Below are positions 47,274 to 57,862 of a stretch of DNA of 64,000 nt, piece by piece. The notes under the pieces were generated by a model. It was not told where the DNA came from. It was given only the letters and a program-made list of their open reading frames with translations, and ran no database searches. Both the position numbers and the translations under genes were made by a program. This stretch comes from Hevea brasiliensis (Eukaryota; Streptophyta; Magnoliopsida; Malpighiales; Euphorbiaceae), in assembly GCF_030052815.1 (NCBI RefSeq), contig NC_079501.1:86871849-86935848 (forward strand), written 5' to 3'. The stretch's first letter is position 1. The number at the start of each line of letters is the position of its first letter.

Positions 47274-49259
47274 TTATATGATCTTCATCAATTGTTGGTC
47301 TCTGTGCTGGGAAACTCTGACCCTATCTCGCAAGTCTGGCCTCACTGAAAAATGAGCCAACAATACCCCCTCATCTGAAAGATCTAGGATTAAACCTTGA
47401 TCCATCAACTCATGTACTTCCTGAATCAACGGTCTTTTCTCTGCTGAAATGTGTGCCAAACTGCTAGAAGATTTTCTGCTCAAAGCATCTGCTACTACAT
47501 TGGCCTTCCCAGGGTGGTACTGGATGGTGCAATCATAGTCTTTCAGAAGCTCCATCCATCTCCTCTGTCTCAAGTTTAAGTCCCTCTGCTGGAAGATGTA
47601 CTTCAAACTCTTGTGGTCGGTGTATATCTCGCACACTTCACCATACAGGTAGTGTCTCCAAATTTTTAGTGCAAAGACTACAGCCACCATTCCTAAATCA
47701 TGGGTGGGGTAGTTCTGCTCATGCCTCTTCAGCTGCCTTGAAGCATAAGCCACTACTTTTCCATTCTGCATCAAAACACACCCTAAGCCAACTCTGGAGG
47801 CGTCATAGCACACGGTGTATCCTTCACCACTCATAGGTAGTGTCAACACAGGGGCGGTGGTTAGACACTCCTTAAGCTTCTGGAAACTCTCCTCACAGTC
47901 ATCTGTCCAAATGAATGGAACATTCTTCCGAGTTAACTTAGTTAAGGGAGCTGCTATCCTGGAAAAATCCTGCACAAAACGCCTATAGTAGCCAGCTAGA
48001 CCCAGAAAACTTCGCACCTCAGTGACTGTTGTAGGCCTAAGCCAATCAGTTACAGCTTCAATTTTCTTGGGATCTACTTGAATGCCTTCACTAGAAATCA
48101 CGTGTCCCAAGAATGAGATGCTTTTTAGCCAAAATTCACATTTTGAAAATTTGGCATATAGCTGGTGCTCCCTCAAAGTCTGCAACACCATCCTCAAGTG
48201 CCACACGTGCTCTTCCTCGGTCCGAGAGTATACCAAAATGTCATCTATGAATACGATGACAAAACGGTCCAAAAATGGCTTGAACACCCTGTTCATCAAG
48301 TCCATGAAGGCTGCTGGTGCATTAGTGAGTCTAAAAGACATCACCAGGAACTCATAATGACCATATCTTGTCCTGAATGCCGTTTTGGAAACATCCTCAT
48401 TCCTTATTCTCAATTGATGGTAGCCTGATCGCAAGTCTATCTTGGAAAAGAATCTAGCCCCTTGGAGCTGCTCAAACAGATCGTCGATCCGAGGAAGTGG
48501 ATACTTGTTCTTCACAGTCACCTTGTTCAGCTGTCTATAGTCGATACACAACCTCAATGACCCATCCTTCTTTCTCACAAATAGAACAGGAGCACCCCAG
48601 GGTGAAGTGCTCGGATGTATAAAACCCTTGTCCAAAAGCTCCTGTAGTTGCTCCTTTAGCTCTTTCAATTCTGCTGGCGCCATCCTGTAAGGCGGCATCG
48701 ATATGGGGTTTGTACTCGGCACAATATCAATGCAGAACTCTATTTCTCTTTCCGGTGGTAACCCTGGAAGCTCCTCAGGGAAGACATCCATGAATTCTCT
48801 AACAACAGGAACATTTTCCATGTTGACACCTTCTACAGATGTATCTCTTACCAATGCCAAATACCCTTGACATCCATGCCTCAACATTTTTCTAGCACTA
48901 ATTGCTGACAACAAATTATATGGAGCCACGCTCCTGTCACCATCAAAGCTAAACTCTTCCACACCAGGTATGTGGAAATACACCTTTTTGTTCCTGCAGT
49001 GTAAAGTAGCATAATGAGTTGCCAACCAATCCATCCCCAAGATTACATCGAAATCCATTACTGGTAGAGGAACCAAGTCTGCTGGGAGGATCTTTCCATC
49101 CACTACTACTGGGCTACCCGGAAAAACCATATCTACTTCTATGTTGTTACTAAGCGGGGTAGCTACAGACAAAGGGTATTCTAAAGTGGTAGGGTTTCTA
49201 CCCAATCTCATGGCAAACACAGGGGAGACAAATGAGTGCGTAGCACCCGGATCTATCAA
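47274..49259 (-). pseudogene. pol: Gypsy protease, reverse transcriptase and RNase H
   Basis: The protease motif is DPGATHSF near residue 3. RT follows (residues about 195-370) with [28 protein letters not shown] and the catalytic FIDDILVYS. The normally invariant PFGLTNAP reads SFRLTNAP, so two conserved residues are lost. RNase H is at about 460-580 ([25 protein letters not shown]). The N-terminus at 49259 is simply the first ATG; true pol continues from gag in another frame, so a frameshift lies near 49260-49350. The frame ends at a TAA that cuts off the integrase. Confidence 0.92.
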
Positions 49260-49353
49260 AACACGAACCTCATAGGAACAGGACTAGAAGAATACACCTG
49301 GCGCATTTGAAGCTCGAGCATCTGATGGGTCGGGGTGAAAACTGAGCTTGACC

Positions 49354-50667
49354 CTACCCCGAGTGGCGAGAACCACGATCGACTTCTACTTCACGATCGC
49401 CTCCAAATCCACGTCCCCCTTGTCCTCGGCCACATGGCCTTCGGCCACTGCCATCTTTGGAAGCACCAGGGTACAACTGACGAGGAACATTTTCCACAGA
49501 ACCCTGTGACCCCATCTGTGGCTCACTGAACACGGGGCATTCCTTAGCAAAGTGACCTGGTTGGCCACACCTGAAGCATACTCCTAAACCCATCATACAA
49601 GGACTTGAATGTCCTCTTCCACACTGTGCACAAGGTGCCAAGGAGGATCCTGAACCAGACCAGGCTGTTGTACCACTGAGCGTGACCACTCTGGATCTGT
49701 ATCACAGTGCAGACCCTCGAGGTTTGTGTCTAAAACCACTCTTCTTGTTCCTACTTCTTCCTCTGTAATTACTCTGGCCACCACTATCCGGAGTACCCAT
49801 GGGGGGAACACCTGAAGAACCCTCTGCTCTGTTTTTCTTTGCTCTTCCGCTGTCATCCACAGCATAGCTAATCTCTATCTGTCTAGCTCGATCCACTACC
49901 ACATCAAAAGACTGATCGGACATCATGGCCAGGTTTGCATACCTCCTGTCCAGCCCCTTTAAGATCCTCTTCACCTTCATAGTTTCTGTAGCTACTGCTG
50001 TAAGGGCATACCTGCTCAGTTCCAGAAATTCTGTAGCATATTCATCTACAGACCTGCCATTCTGTCTTAAGGCATCAAAGGCCCACTGCTTTTGATCTCT
50101 AAAACTTTCTGGTACAAACCGGTTGATGAATAGTTCCACAAACTGAGTCCACGACAAACCCTCCATCCGAGGTAATATGTAGTCATTCATCCATTGTCTA
50201 GGCATAGGTCCCATGACATGCTGCATACACTCTATAAGTCTTCTATCGATCCAGCTGCAATTACATTTCTTGCACATGCGAGAATCCAAAAATCGATATG
50301 CATCATCTGACACATCATAAGTACCAGGCACCAACTTCTTGAAATTGATGATCTGTTTGTAAGGTTCCCCTCTTGGTGCGGTGGACTGCTGCTGCTGTGG
50401 AGGGTGGACCATATACTGCGCCATCATATCGATGGTTCTCTGCAACCCAGCTAGAGTAGCTGCCATTGGGTCCATGGGACCCTGTGCCATAAAAGACTGA
50501 TCCTGAACTGGTGGCAGCTGCTCTTCCACTTGAGCAGCTCTAGGCCTCCTACCCCGCCTCCTCGGGGCAGGCGCCTCATCCTGTGCTGACACCTCGTCAG
50601 GCACATCTAGTTCTGGTGCAGTGGCAGCTCTCCTGCTTCTATGCATTTTCCTGAAATTCAGTAGCAT
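49354..50667 (-). pseudogene. gag: Gypsy gag with zinc knuckle, one premature stop
   Basis: Gag forms the particle and binds the RNA. The ATG at 50667 follows the primer site by about 190 bases. There is a basic N-terminus, then the retrotransposon gag domain (WTQFVELFINRFVPES, LRQNGRSVDEYATEF, residues about 165-270), then a Gly/Arg-rich stretch. A TGA at 49702-49704 interrupts the frame, which continues in the same register to the knuckle CFRCGQPGHFAKEC (about 49590-49545) and stops at 49354. The open part (49702-50667) is 321 codons. Confidence 0.92.
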
Positions 50668-50873
50668 TAGCCCACAATATTCAAAACAGCATGTTACACA
50701 GCTTTATAGACTCATATTTATACATGATTATATGAAGCAGAAACTAGAAGCAAAGATGACAATGCAAGACGATTGTGGACCCTATTTTCCGCATGTGACT
50801 CCTAGTAGACTCTTCCCAATACTTTAGACAAACATTCCCTAAGAATCTGGAGCCTAAGCTCTGATACCACATT

Positions 50874-53516
50874 TGTCACGACCCAACCTATGGGCCGGAC
50901 AGGCACTAGGACCTGGGCCAGCCTAAAGCCCCCGAGGCCCGTAGTAAGCCTAACTATTCCTTAACCTAACTCTAAGGCCCATTTGGGCCCAATTTCAAGG
51001 ATTCAACCGGACAGAGTCCGACCATAAAATGGACCTTTCAACGGGGAGTTTTTGACTCACCCGACCTGTAAACACAATAAATAATCAATTGGGGAGCTCA
51101 GCTCACCCTCCACATACTCATATCAACATAAAAATAAATGGGAGCTCAGCTCCCTCATCCAGTCCATCAGCATGCATAAAATGATAAGTTTACAGGTCCA
51201 AATAACAATTTACATTACAGACCCAAATCAAATAAATATTTCTAGTACATGCGAAAATTCTAGAAGTTTATAAGTTTATACAAAAATAAATAAACGACCT
51301 GCGAGGGAGAAAAGCAGGTTAACCTCAAAAATATCCTCCTGTGGCTTAGAAAAATATTGAACAAGAGTGAGCGTTCGACTCAGAGAGTAAAATATCAATT
51401 TTAACCATAATCTCTATAACTATCTAAAACTAATGCATCCTATAAAGTGAAATGCAACATCAGCAATAAATTCACATCATAACAGCAAAAAGATAATTTG
51501 GAGCACTCACACACCCAATAATATCAATCATAATATATGGGAGCTGATCCCCTATACAACTCTCTTAAATCCAACCTGCGCCAGCGAAGAACTCAAGCTG
51601 GACTTTTGATTAATATACCAAATCGGGGTCCCAGCAAAGAACTCAAGCCGTGACTACCCCCGAAGGATCGAGTCCCAGCGAAGATCTCAAGCCGTGTCTA
51701 CCCGTCCTATCCATAGTCCACACCACATCACACGCACGCCAACGAACGCACACTGCTCCAAATTACCACAACAACATCCATGGCACTTTAACAGTTATGA
51801 ATGCAACATAAATCGTGCCTAGAGTTTAACTACATAGATATATGCATAGAAGTGATGCATGGGCATGCTTGAACATATAATAATATCGAAATTACAATTA
51901 AAATTAATATTTTACTCACAGACTTGACAGCGGTCACTGTGGCGGCTGGGCGGAGGAAGAAGGCTGTCCCGGCTCACCTGACAATTTCATTACAATTATT
52001 TAATACAATTGACTCAATACAAATCAAGAAAAGACCAAATACATCCTAAGTCGTGCCGAAAATCCGGTAGAGTCTCCCCTATACCTAGGACCTACCCAAC
52101 CTGCAAAAGGGCTCAAAACACACTTCTATATTCACAACCCATATATCCACAACTCAATCACATCACACAGCCCCTCCTGGGCCCATCAAATCAGTCATTC
52201 ATCACAATATGTAATATTTCAATTTAGTCCTTATAATTGATCATTTTTGCAAAAACTGCCCAAATAAGCTCTAAAAATTCTAAAACTTTGCTCCGCGGTC
52301 CTTAGCAATATTACTAGGCTATTGCAAAAAGAATCATAATTTTCTGAGCTACCACGAATATTTTATGGATTTTTAATCCTATTTAAGCACTAGAAAATTA
52401 CGAAAAAGCAAGGTTCGGGTTTACCTTTGCCGATTCCGACTCCGGGGACGCACTCGGGACGTCTGACAATGGTGGGGTAGCCAAAACCTCGATTCAATTC
52501 GGAGACTTTTTCCGGTAGCCGGTCTGTCTGGCCGGAAATTCACAGACCTGGACAACTGTCGAATTTCCTCGAATTGAGGATACCTACACGAAGCCCACAA
52601 CACGGGGGTTAGTATAAAATTTTTACGGAATTTTCTAAGCTCATTTAATGCTCGGAAAAACACTGCGAAGATCCGTGGGACCCACCGAAAAACGATGTCG
52701 GAAAATTTTGAATTTTATATCCCCGCGAAGCTCTCGACGAGTGGAGCGCTCTGGTACTCTCGGTTTTCTCGTGGGGTTTACGGTTTGTGAGAAATCTAGC
52801 CCAAAAGTCAAAATGGGCTAAAATTTCCCGGGCAAAAATTGGACAAACCGCTCGATGGATTTCGGTGTTCTTGGTGTCTATGGAAAGCTCTCGACGAGTA
52901 GATGAGTTTAGACACAAGACCCGGTTCGATTGGTGGCCGGATCGGCCGGATTTAGGTCGGGAAGACGAAGCGGCGCGCTTGCGCGTCGCTTTGCTTCGGG
53001 CGCCGTTTTCCGGCGTTCCAGGCGGCGGCCGATGGGCTGGGATGGCTGGGGACGGGCGCCGGCGAGCTGGGGTGGCAGGGGAGGTGGCGGTGCGGCAAGG
53101 GGAGGAGGGAGGAGAGAGAAAACGGGAGAGGAAGAGAGGAGGAGAAACGCGCGCAGGAGAGGAAGAAAAAGGAAGAAGAAGGCCGGTCCGATTCGATCGG
53201 TCCGATCCGGTCCAGTTTGATCGATCGGTTCGATTCAGAATACAAAATTTTGAATTTTTACTCTGTCTTGGGACCGAAAACGAGGTTCAAAATTTCAGAA
53301 AACTCAGAAAAATTTGTAGACTCCAAATATATTTTTAGTTTTGCCACGTAGTCTTTAAATTAATTTTTTAAAAATCATCAAAGTTTATATTTTCGAAAAA
53401 TCGAACCCGATTTTTAAAATCCGAAAAATCTCAAATAATTTCTTAAAATTTAAATAAAATTAAAATATCAATATTACTCATAAAATAATAAAATTTAAAA
53501 TTTTTGGGGTGTTACA
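50874..53516 (-). repeat. 5' LTR of the gypsy element (2643 bp)
   Basis: Promoter-bearing copy relative to the minus-strand genes. It differs from the other LTR by scattered substitutions and small indels (notably around 52985-53030 and 53290), a few percent by eye. Its G+C-rich block is at 52905-53225. Confidence 0.93.
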
Positions 53517-54061
53517 CTTTTAACCTCCAATTACCAGTTTTTCAATTAGACGTTGACCTGCACAGTTTCAGCATGGAGCTTAGTCAATATTTCTCTTTTC
53601 TCTCTCAAGTCATATTTTTCTCTCTATAGACAGAATAATTTTTCATGCGTAAAGAGAATAATTTTACACTTTGTATAAGAAAGGAGAGATAAATGTTGAC
53701 TAAGTATCATGCGGGATCTATTCACATCAATTTCTAACTAAAAAATCAGTAATTGAAAGTCAGAGAGATTTTACTATACAAAATTTAAAAGTTTTTGAGA
53801 TTTTATGTTACATTTTAAAGTTAAAGGACTGCAGTGTTATAACTATATAAGTTCATGGACAGTTATTGAAATTTATCCTATATATATATTTGCAAGTGGT
53901 GGGTCCCACATTACCATGTAGTTAACATTATGCTATGTCAGCATCCACATAGGACAAATTAACGTGGTTGCGCATACTCCCTTATGGTGAAAATAAAGTT
54001 AAAGTTCATGTATTTGACACTAAATAAAGTACATGTCCTCAATGCTAAAAAAACTAATTAC

Positions 54062-54290
54062 TTTTTTTTTTCTTAAATTGCAAACTTTGCATTAAACAGC
54101 CCTTAGGCATCAACATACAAAATATTCCGCAAATCTTGTGGACTGGCATTAATCTAGTTACAATTAATATTCCCAAAAAGAATATTTTTTTGCTATGAAA
54201 TCTATTGCTTTGTTAGTAAACCTCTTTACAAGAGAGAATACTACTAAAGAAAAAGGAGGAACCAGAGCCTTTATAGCTATGACAGAAGTG
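54062..54290 (-). mobile_element. Possible LINE 3' end fragment
   Basis: On the minus strand a degraded frame resembling the C-terminus of a LINE RNase H-like domain (RFTNKAIDFIAKK) runs toward TTTAATGCAAAGTTTGC and an A-run (complement of the T-run at 54062-54071). The tail sits directly at the right end of the MULE. The 5' edge and any target duplication are unclear. Confidence 0.35.
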
Positions 54291-54984
54291 CTTATTTCCT
54301 AACAAGAAAAATATTCAGAAGTATTATTAAATAGTTTATTTTTATTAGTAATTTTATAGTTTAATATTATAAATTTATAAATATTTAGAATAATTAAAAA
54401 AATAAATTAGTAGAAGTGAGATTTAGTGTTTAAGGTTGTTTATTAATTTTATTAGAATAAACTAAAAATTTTTTAATGAAGTAATAATACTTATAGAATT
54501 AAGAATATATAATTACAATATGATTTTTGGTATAAATAGAATTACCATTAATTCAAATTTTAAGTTACATTAATTATAGTAATATTAACAATTGAAATTA
54601 TCTATAGATTTAACAACAGTTAAGTTATTACTAAAAATTATTAGCGACAAATTTGCACAAAACTACTTCTCATTGCTTAAAGGTTTAGTGATAAATACGT
54701 TGTCGTTAAAGATAATTAGCCATGAATTGATATGAAATAACGACGGATTTTGTGGCACTATTTATGTTATTTGTGTCAAGTAGTCATCTATAGCTATAGA
54801 TATATTTTTATTGATATTTTCATAAATAATATAAATTATGAAGGGCATTTTGGGTAATACAAATTCTCCGCCCCATTCATACATTTATAAATATATTATG
54901 TATATCATATTATATACATATAGGGTTGTGATGCTTCCATTTTTCTTGATTTCACTTCGAGGCACAAAGCAGAGAAAGCAAAAA
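54291..54984. other. A+T-rich spacer
   Basis: No gene recognised. About 54600-54760 has TTAGCGACAAATTTG and ACGACGGATTTTGTGGCA text of the kind found in subterminal regions of CACTA elements, but no terminal repeats could be placed. Confidence 0.4.
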
Positions 54985-55135
54985 AGCATGGGAAACCAAA
55001 GGATGGGAGGCTTTGAAATGATAGATGCAGCAAAGGCCAAGAGAGAGAGGCTTATTGCCCAACACAGTTTCATCTGCAGATATTATTGCCTTTGCAGCTT
55101 GTGATAGTTTTCACCTCACCGGTGGCATTTACTAT
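54985..55135 (+). pseudogene. Class III peroxidase fragment
   Basis: GGFEMIDAAKAK (from 55003) followed, after a one-base frame change near 55045, by PNTVSSADIIAFAACDS and TGGIYYD corresponds to one block of a secreted plant class III peroxidase (usual pattern GFxVIDxAKAxLE, CPxTVSCADIxAxAARDSV, xGGPxW). The family uses the Cys of VSCAD for a disulfide; it is Ser here, and the Arg of AARDS is Cys. Only about 50 of 320 residues are present, with no haem-ligand His region. It is a gene fragment, not a working enzyme. Confidence 0.75.
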
Positions 55136-55154
55136 GATTTTTTATTCATATTTC

Positions 55155-55280
55155 TTTTATGGGTTGGTAATGGAAGTGCATGTGTCTCTTATGCTTTGGA
55201 GCATTTTCCACACAAGATCTCAAAAGTTATTTTTATCTGTGCTATAATGGTGTCTGATGGTTAGAGGCCTTTCATGACAG
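55155..55280 (+). pseudogene. Methylesterase (MES11-type alpha/beta hydrolase) fragment
   Basis: In the same frame as the second half of the peroxidase fragment, the sequence continues WVGNGSACVSYALEHFP, HKISK, IMVSDG, stop, RPF. This matches the region around the nucleophile elbow of the chloroplast MES11-15 group of plant methylesterases (ALEHFPxKISKAIF, ATMVSDGQRPFD). The GxSxGG elbow is shortened, so the catalytic Ser context is damaged, and a TAG replaces the Gln of DGQRPF. About 40 of roughly 390 residues remain. The fusion to peroxidase sequence is not a natural domain pair. Confidence 0.7.
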
Positions 55281-55294
55281 ACCTTAGAAAAGAA

Positions 55295-55915
55295 CACATT
55301 CATAGGTCTATGGGTCATTTTCACTTATATGTCTCTCACTCATCCTATCTTTTTCTGATGTGAGAATGCATATTCCCAACAATCTCTCCCTTAAGTGTGA
55401 ATTTCTTTTATATTGGGCTTACTAGGCCTGCTTTCTCTGAAACGGAAGCTTTTTTTCTTAACTCAAGTATTACAATGTCACCAAGAACCTCAATTACTCC
55501 ATCAAATCCACTCGAGTATGCACATCTAAGAGCCATGCTAGAGCCATCATGTGTATCAAGAGTCTTTACTCTATCGATTTGCTCTTCTCCAGAAGAGTGC
55601 CTTTTTGCTTTATAAGGTATACCAGAATCTTTCGACTCTTCCATCCATATGTCAAACCACCACAGGAATCACTAACCACCATTTTCATACTCGTCTTTGC
55701 CAAACCATCTGCTCTGATGCCACTTGTTAGTGATCTAGGGAGTGCAAAGCGCTTGAGAAGAATCCTTTTTGATGGGCCTTATGACTAATAGACTCGACAC
55801 CATATTCGACCCAAAATCTTAAGTTAATGGGCCTATGGATCTTTCCTACTTATATATCTCTCACTCATCCTATTTTTTTTCGATGTGAGAATTTCATACT
55901 TGTATATTTACAACA
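55295..55915 (-). mobile_element. TRIM-like miniature LTR element
   Basis: On the minus strand an LTR at 55915-55725 (TGTTGTAAAT...CACTAACA) is followed by a primer-site-like TGGCATCAGAGCAGATG (about 55722-55706) and a 0.34-kb interior. A polypurine-like AAGGGAGAGATTG then precedes the second LTR (55381 leftward, TGTTGGGAATATGC). Both LTRs share TGTCTCTCACTCATCCTAT-type text, read on the plus strand at about 55331 and 55857. The left LTR is incomplete. The interior frame 55408-55644 has no recognised domain. Confidence 0.65.
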
Positions 55916-56833
55916 TATATTATACTAGCTAGAAATATATTTTATGCTAATTAAACTTGTAATGCGATATTTATATATCGTCTGAATTTAGTCAATTACT
56001 TTGCAAATAGTTTGATAAAATTATATTCATTTTTTAAATGGGTTTGCATAGATATTTTCATGAGATTTTTTGTAGTAATTTTTTTGCTTTATGATTTTAG
56101 TGCGGCCAGGGCTAGTTGGTACGGTTCCTTGGCACCAAGTTTGAATAGTGGATACGTTGCAGTTGGTATTCACACTGTTTAAAAAGTTGGGCTGGTTGTG
56201 GCATTTGTTTTTAAGTTTGATTAACTTTATTAATTATTTATTTTGATTAATTGCTATATTTGATTACTTTTTTTTTTTTCAAATTTTTATTTAATTTGAT
56301 TTGATTTGATTTTGGTCTTTTGGCAGATAAATGAAAAAAACAAAACTCATTGTAGCAACAGAGTCACTACAGATCTCAATCACAATAACCAAATATATCT
56401 TGTTCTCTGCAGCAAGGCCTTCATGGCCATGACAAAGATATTTTTAAAATTTACAAAAATGTAAATAAATTAAAAAATTAAAAAAATATTAAAACTGGAA
56501 AAAACAAGAAGAAATTAAATAAAATTGTTTTCCTAATTCCCTATTTAGAATTTAAAATTTTACAAAAATTTAATTAAATATAATTATTTTTTTATTAATT
56601 CTCTATTTGAAATGAAAGAATCGAGTTTTTTATAACTTTTTAAAAGATTCATTTTCAAAGAAATATAAATCAATTATAATGGCATGAAAATTCATTTAAA
56701 TTTTTTTTAAATGATTTATTTCAAACAAAGCTAATATAATTATATCTTAACTTAATAAATAATATAAACTTATCTTAAAATAAAATTTAATAATACAAGA
56801 GAAAAAAGCATTTATATGAATAAAAAAAAAACG
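55916..56833. other. A+T-rich spacer
   Basis: No gene, RNA or repeat boundary recognised. About 56100-56180 is slightly less A+T-rich but holds no open frame of note. Confidence 0.4.
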
Positions 56834-57246
56834 TTAATAGGAAGAAATTAATGCACCTACATATGCTTTAGCGAAGTTGGAGCGGGCTGACGTTGAAGAG
56901 TTGTTCTGTAAAGAAGAGTGCCCCGCTTCCATTTTATCTTTGCTCAATATTGATGTTAAATCTGTTTCTTGTTGAATGAAATGGTTTTGATCAACTAGAT
57001 TGAGTACATATGAGGGATTGAGTATTTGCATGCCATTAATGGTCAATGACAAATGCTAAATAAATATATGCTAGAGAAACTCTCAAAAAAAAAAAAAGCA
57101 ACAATTCATTATAATTACTATAACCATTGATCATTTAATATGAAAACCCAAAAAAATCACTAGCAATTTCATCATCCTTATTCCTTAAAGATTTACAAAG
57201 AAATATTCCAATTCTAGCATTTTCTATCGTCCTTTCATAAAAGATA
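56834..57246. repeat. Paralogous NLR 3' flank, with an unassigned short frame
   Basis: About 57085-57240 matches 6240-6390 (ACTATAACC, TTTAAAGATTTTACAAAG-type, TTTTCTATCGTC). The minus-strand frame 56834-57052 (72 codons) has Ser-rich text with no known domain. By analogy with the first locus, an NLR body would be expected to the right, where a truncated copia element begins instead. Confidence 0.5.
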
Positions 57247-57261
57247 GATTTTTTTTTTTTT

Positions 57262-57862
57262 TATGCAATTGAAGATTTTATGGGATGAATTAGAGAATTT
57301 TAGGCCTATTCCTTCTTATACTTGTGTATCTCCTTGTAGTTGTGGTGCTCTTATTACTGTGAAAGCCTATGGATAGAATGATTATGTCATTAGGTTTTTG
57401 AAGGGATTAAATGAACAATATGATAATGTAAAATCTCAGATTATGCTCATGGATCTGTTCCCATAAATTAATAAGGTTTTCTCATTGGTAGGACATCAGG
57501 AGAGGCAGTTATTCCCTATAATTCTTGATTCGAAAGTTTTAGTTAGCAAATCTGTTACTCAAGGCAGTAATCAGAGTTTTTCTTATGGGAGAGGTTTCAG
57601 TGATGGAAGAAAGAGATTTAGTGCCCAGAATAATAACAAAGTGTGTACATATTGTGGCAAACTAAGGCACACTGAGGAAACATGCTATAGAAAGCATGGA
57701 TTCTTGCCTGGATTCAAATTCAGGAATAATTCTATTACAAATAATGTTGAGGCAGATCTAGATGAGAAACCTGTTGAAACTGTTGCGGCTGGTGAAAGCA
57801 ATAATTCTACAGCTCATGTTCTTACTTTGAAGGAATATCAGCAATTAATGGCTCTTCTTTAG
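57262..57862 (+). pseudogene. gag: Copia element 2 gag, 5'-truncated
   Basis: Begins inside gag directly after a T-run at 57248-57262 (LWDELENFRPIP). It has stops near 57374 and 57466, then a zinc knuckle CTYCGKLRHTEETCYRKHG at about 57642-57700 and a tail to the TAG after 57859. LTR, primer site and the gag N-terminus are missing. Similar in layout to copia element 1 but not a close copy. Confidence 0.85.

Larger units (their letters stand above)
43203..53516 (-). mobile_element. Chromodomain Ty3/gypsy retrotransposon, Tekay/Del type, nearly complete
   Basis: Total 10.3 kb with LTRs at 43203-45840 and 50874-53516 (TGTCACGACC...GGTGTTACA). Flanks are CTTTC and CTTTT, a target duplication with one mismatch. 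On the minus strand the primer site TGGTATCAGAGC lies next to the right (5') LTR (about 50857-50868), and the polypurine tract AAGGGGGAAAGAA is next to the left (3') LTR (45841-45855). gag, protease, RT, RNase H, integrase and chromodomain are all present in gypsy order. It is the youngest-looking large element here but carries at least two stops and a frameshift. Confidence 0.95.
43092..53875. mobile_element. MITE with long inverted repeats, split by the gypsy element
   Basis: Left arm 43099-43202 (AACTGTCCCTGAACTTAT...ACATAAAATCC) continues across the gypsy insertion at 53522-53570 (CCAATTACCAGTTTTTCAATTAGA). It is the reverse complement, with divergence, of about 53715-53871 (GTTCATGGACAGTTATTG). 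The arms are about 165 bases each and the full MITE about 465 bases without the gypsy element. No coding capacity. Likely MULE-type, but the target duplication was not resolved. Confidence 0.7.
36915..54057 (-). mobile_element. Decayed autonomous MULE (Mutator-like) with nested insertions
   Basis: Inverted ends of about 130 bases: left 36918-37050 (TTTTTTAGTATTGA, ACATGAACTTTAGCTTCATTTTCAC, then CGTGGATGCTGATATGGCATAG) and right 53900-54057 as its imperfect reverse complement (GCTGACATAGCATAA, TTTAACTTTATTTTCACC). Outer limits and the expected 9-bp target duplication could not be fixed, since both flanks are A/T runs. Without the gypsy element and the MITE it is about 6.3 kb, encoding a transposase (minus) and a convergent GRF protein (plus). 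Confidence 0.75.

Noticed and set aside
54600..54770. CACTA-like subterminal text
   Set aside because: No inverted ends or 3-bp duplication could be found.
55408..55644. 78-codon minus-strand frame as a possible ankyrin-type protein
   Set aside because: It is the interior of the TRIM-like element; the weak resemblance to repeats is not convincing.
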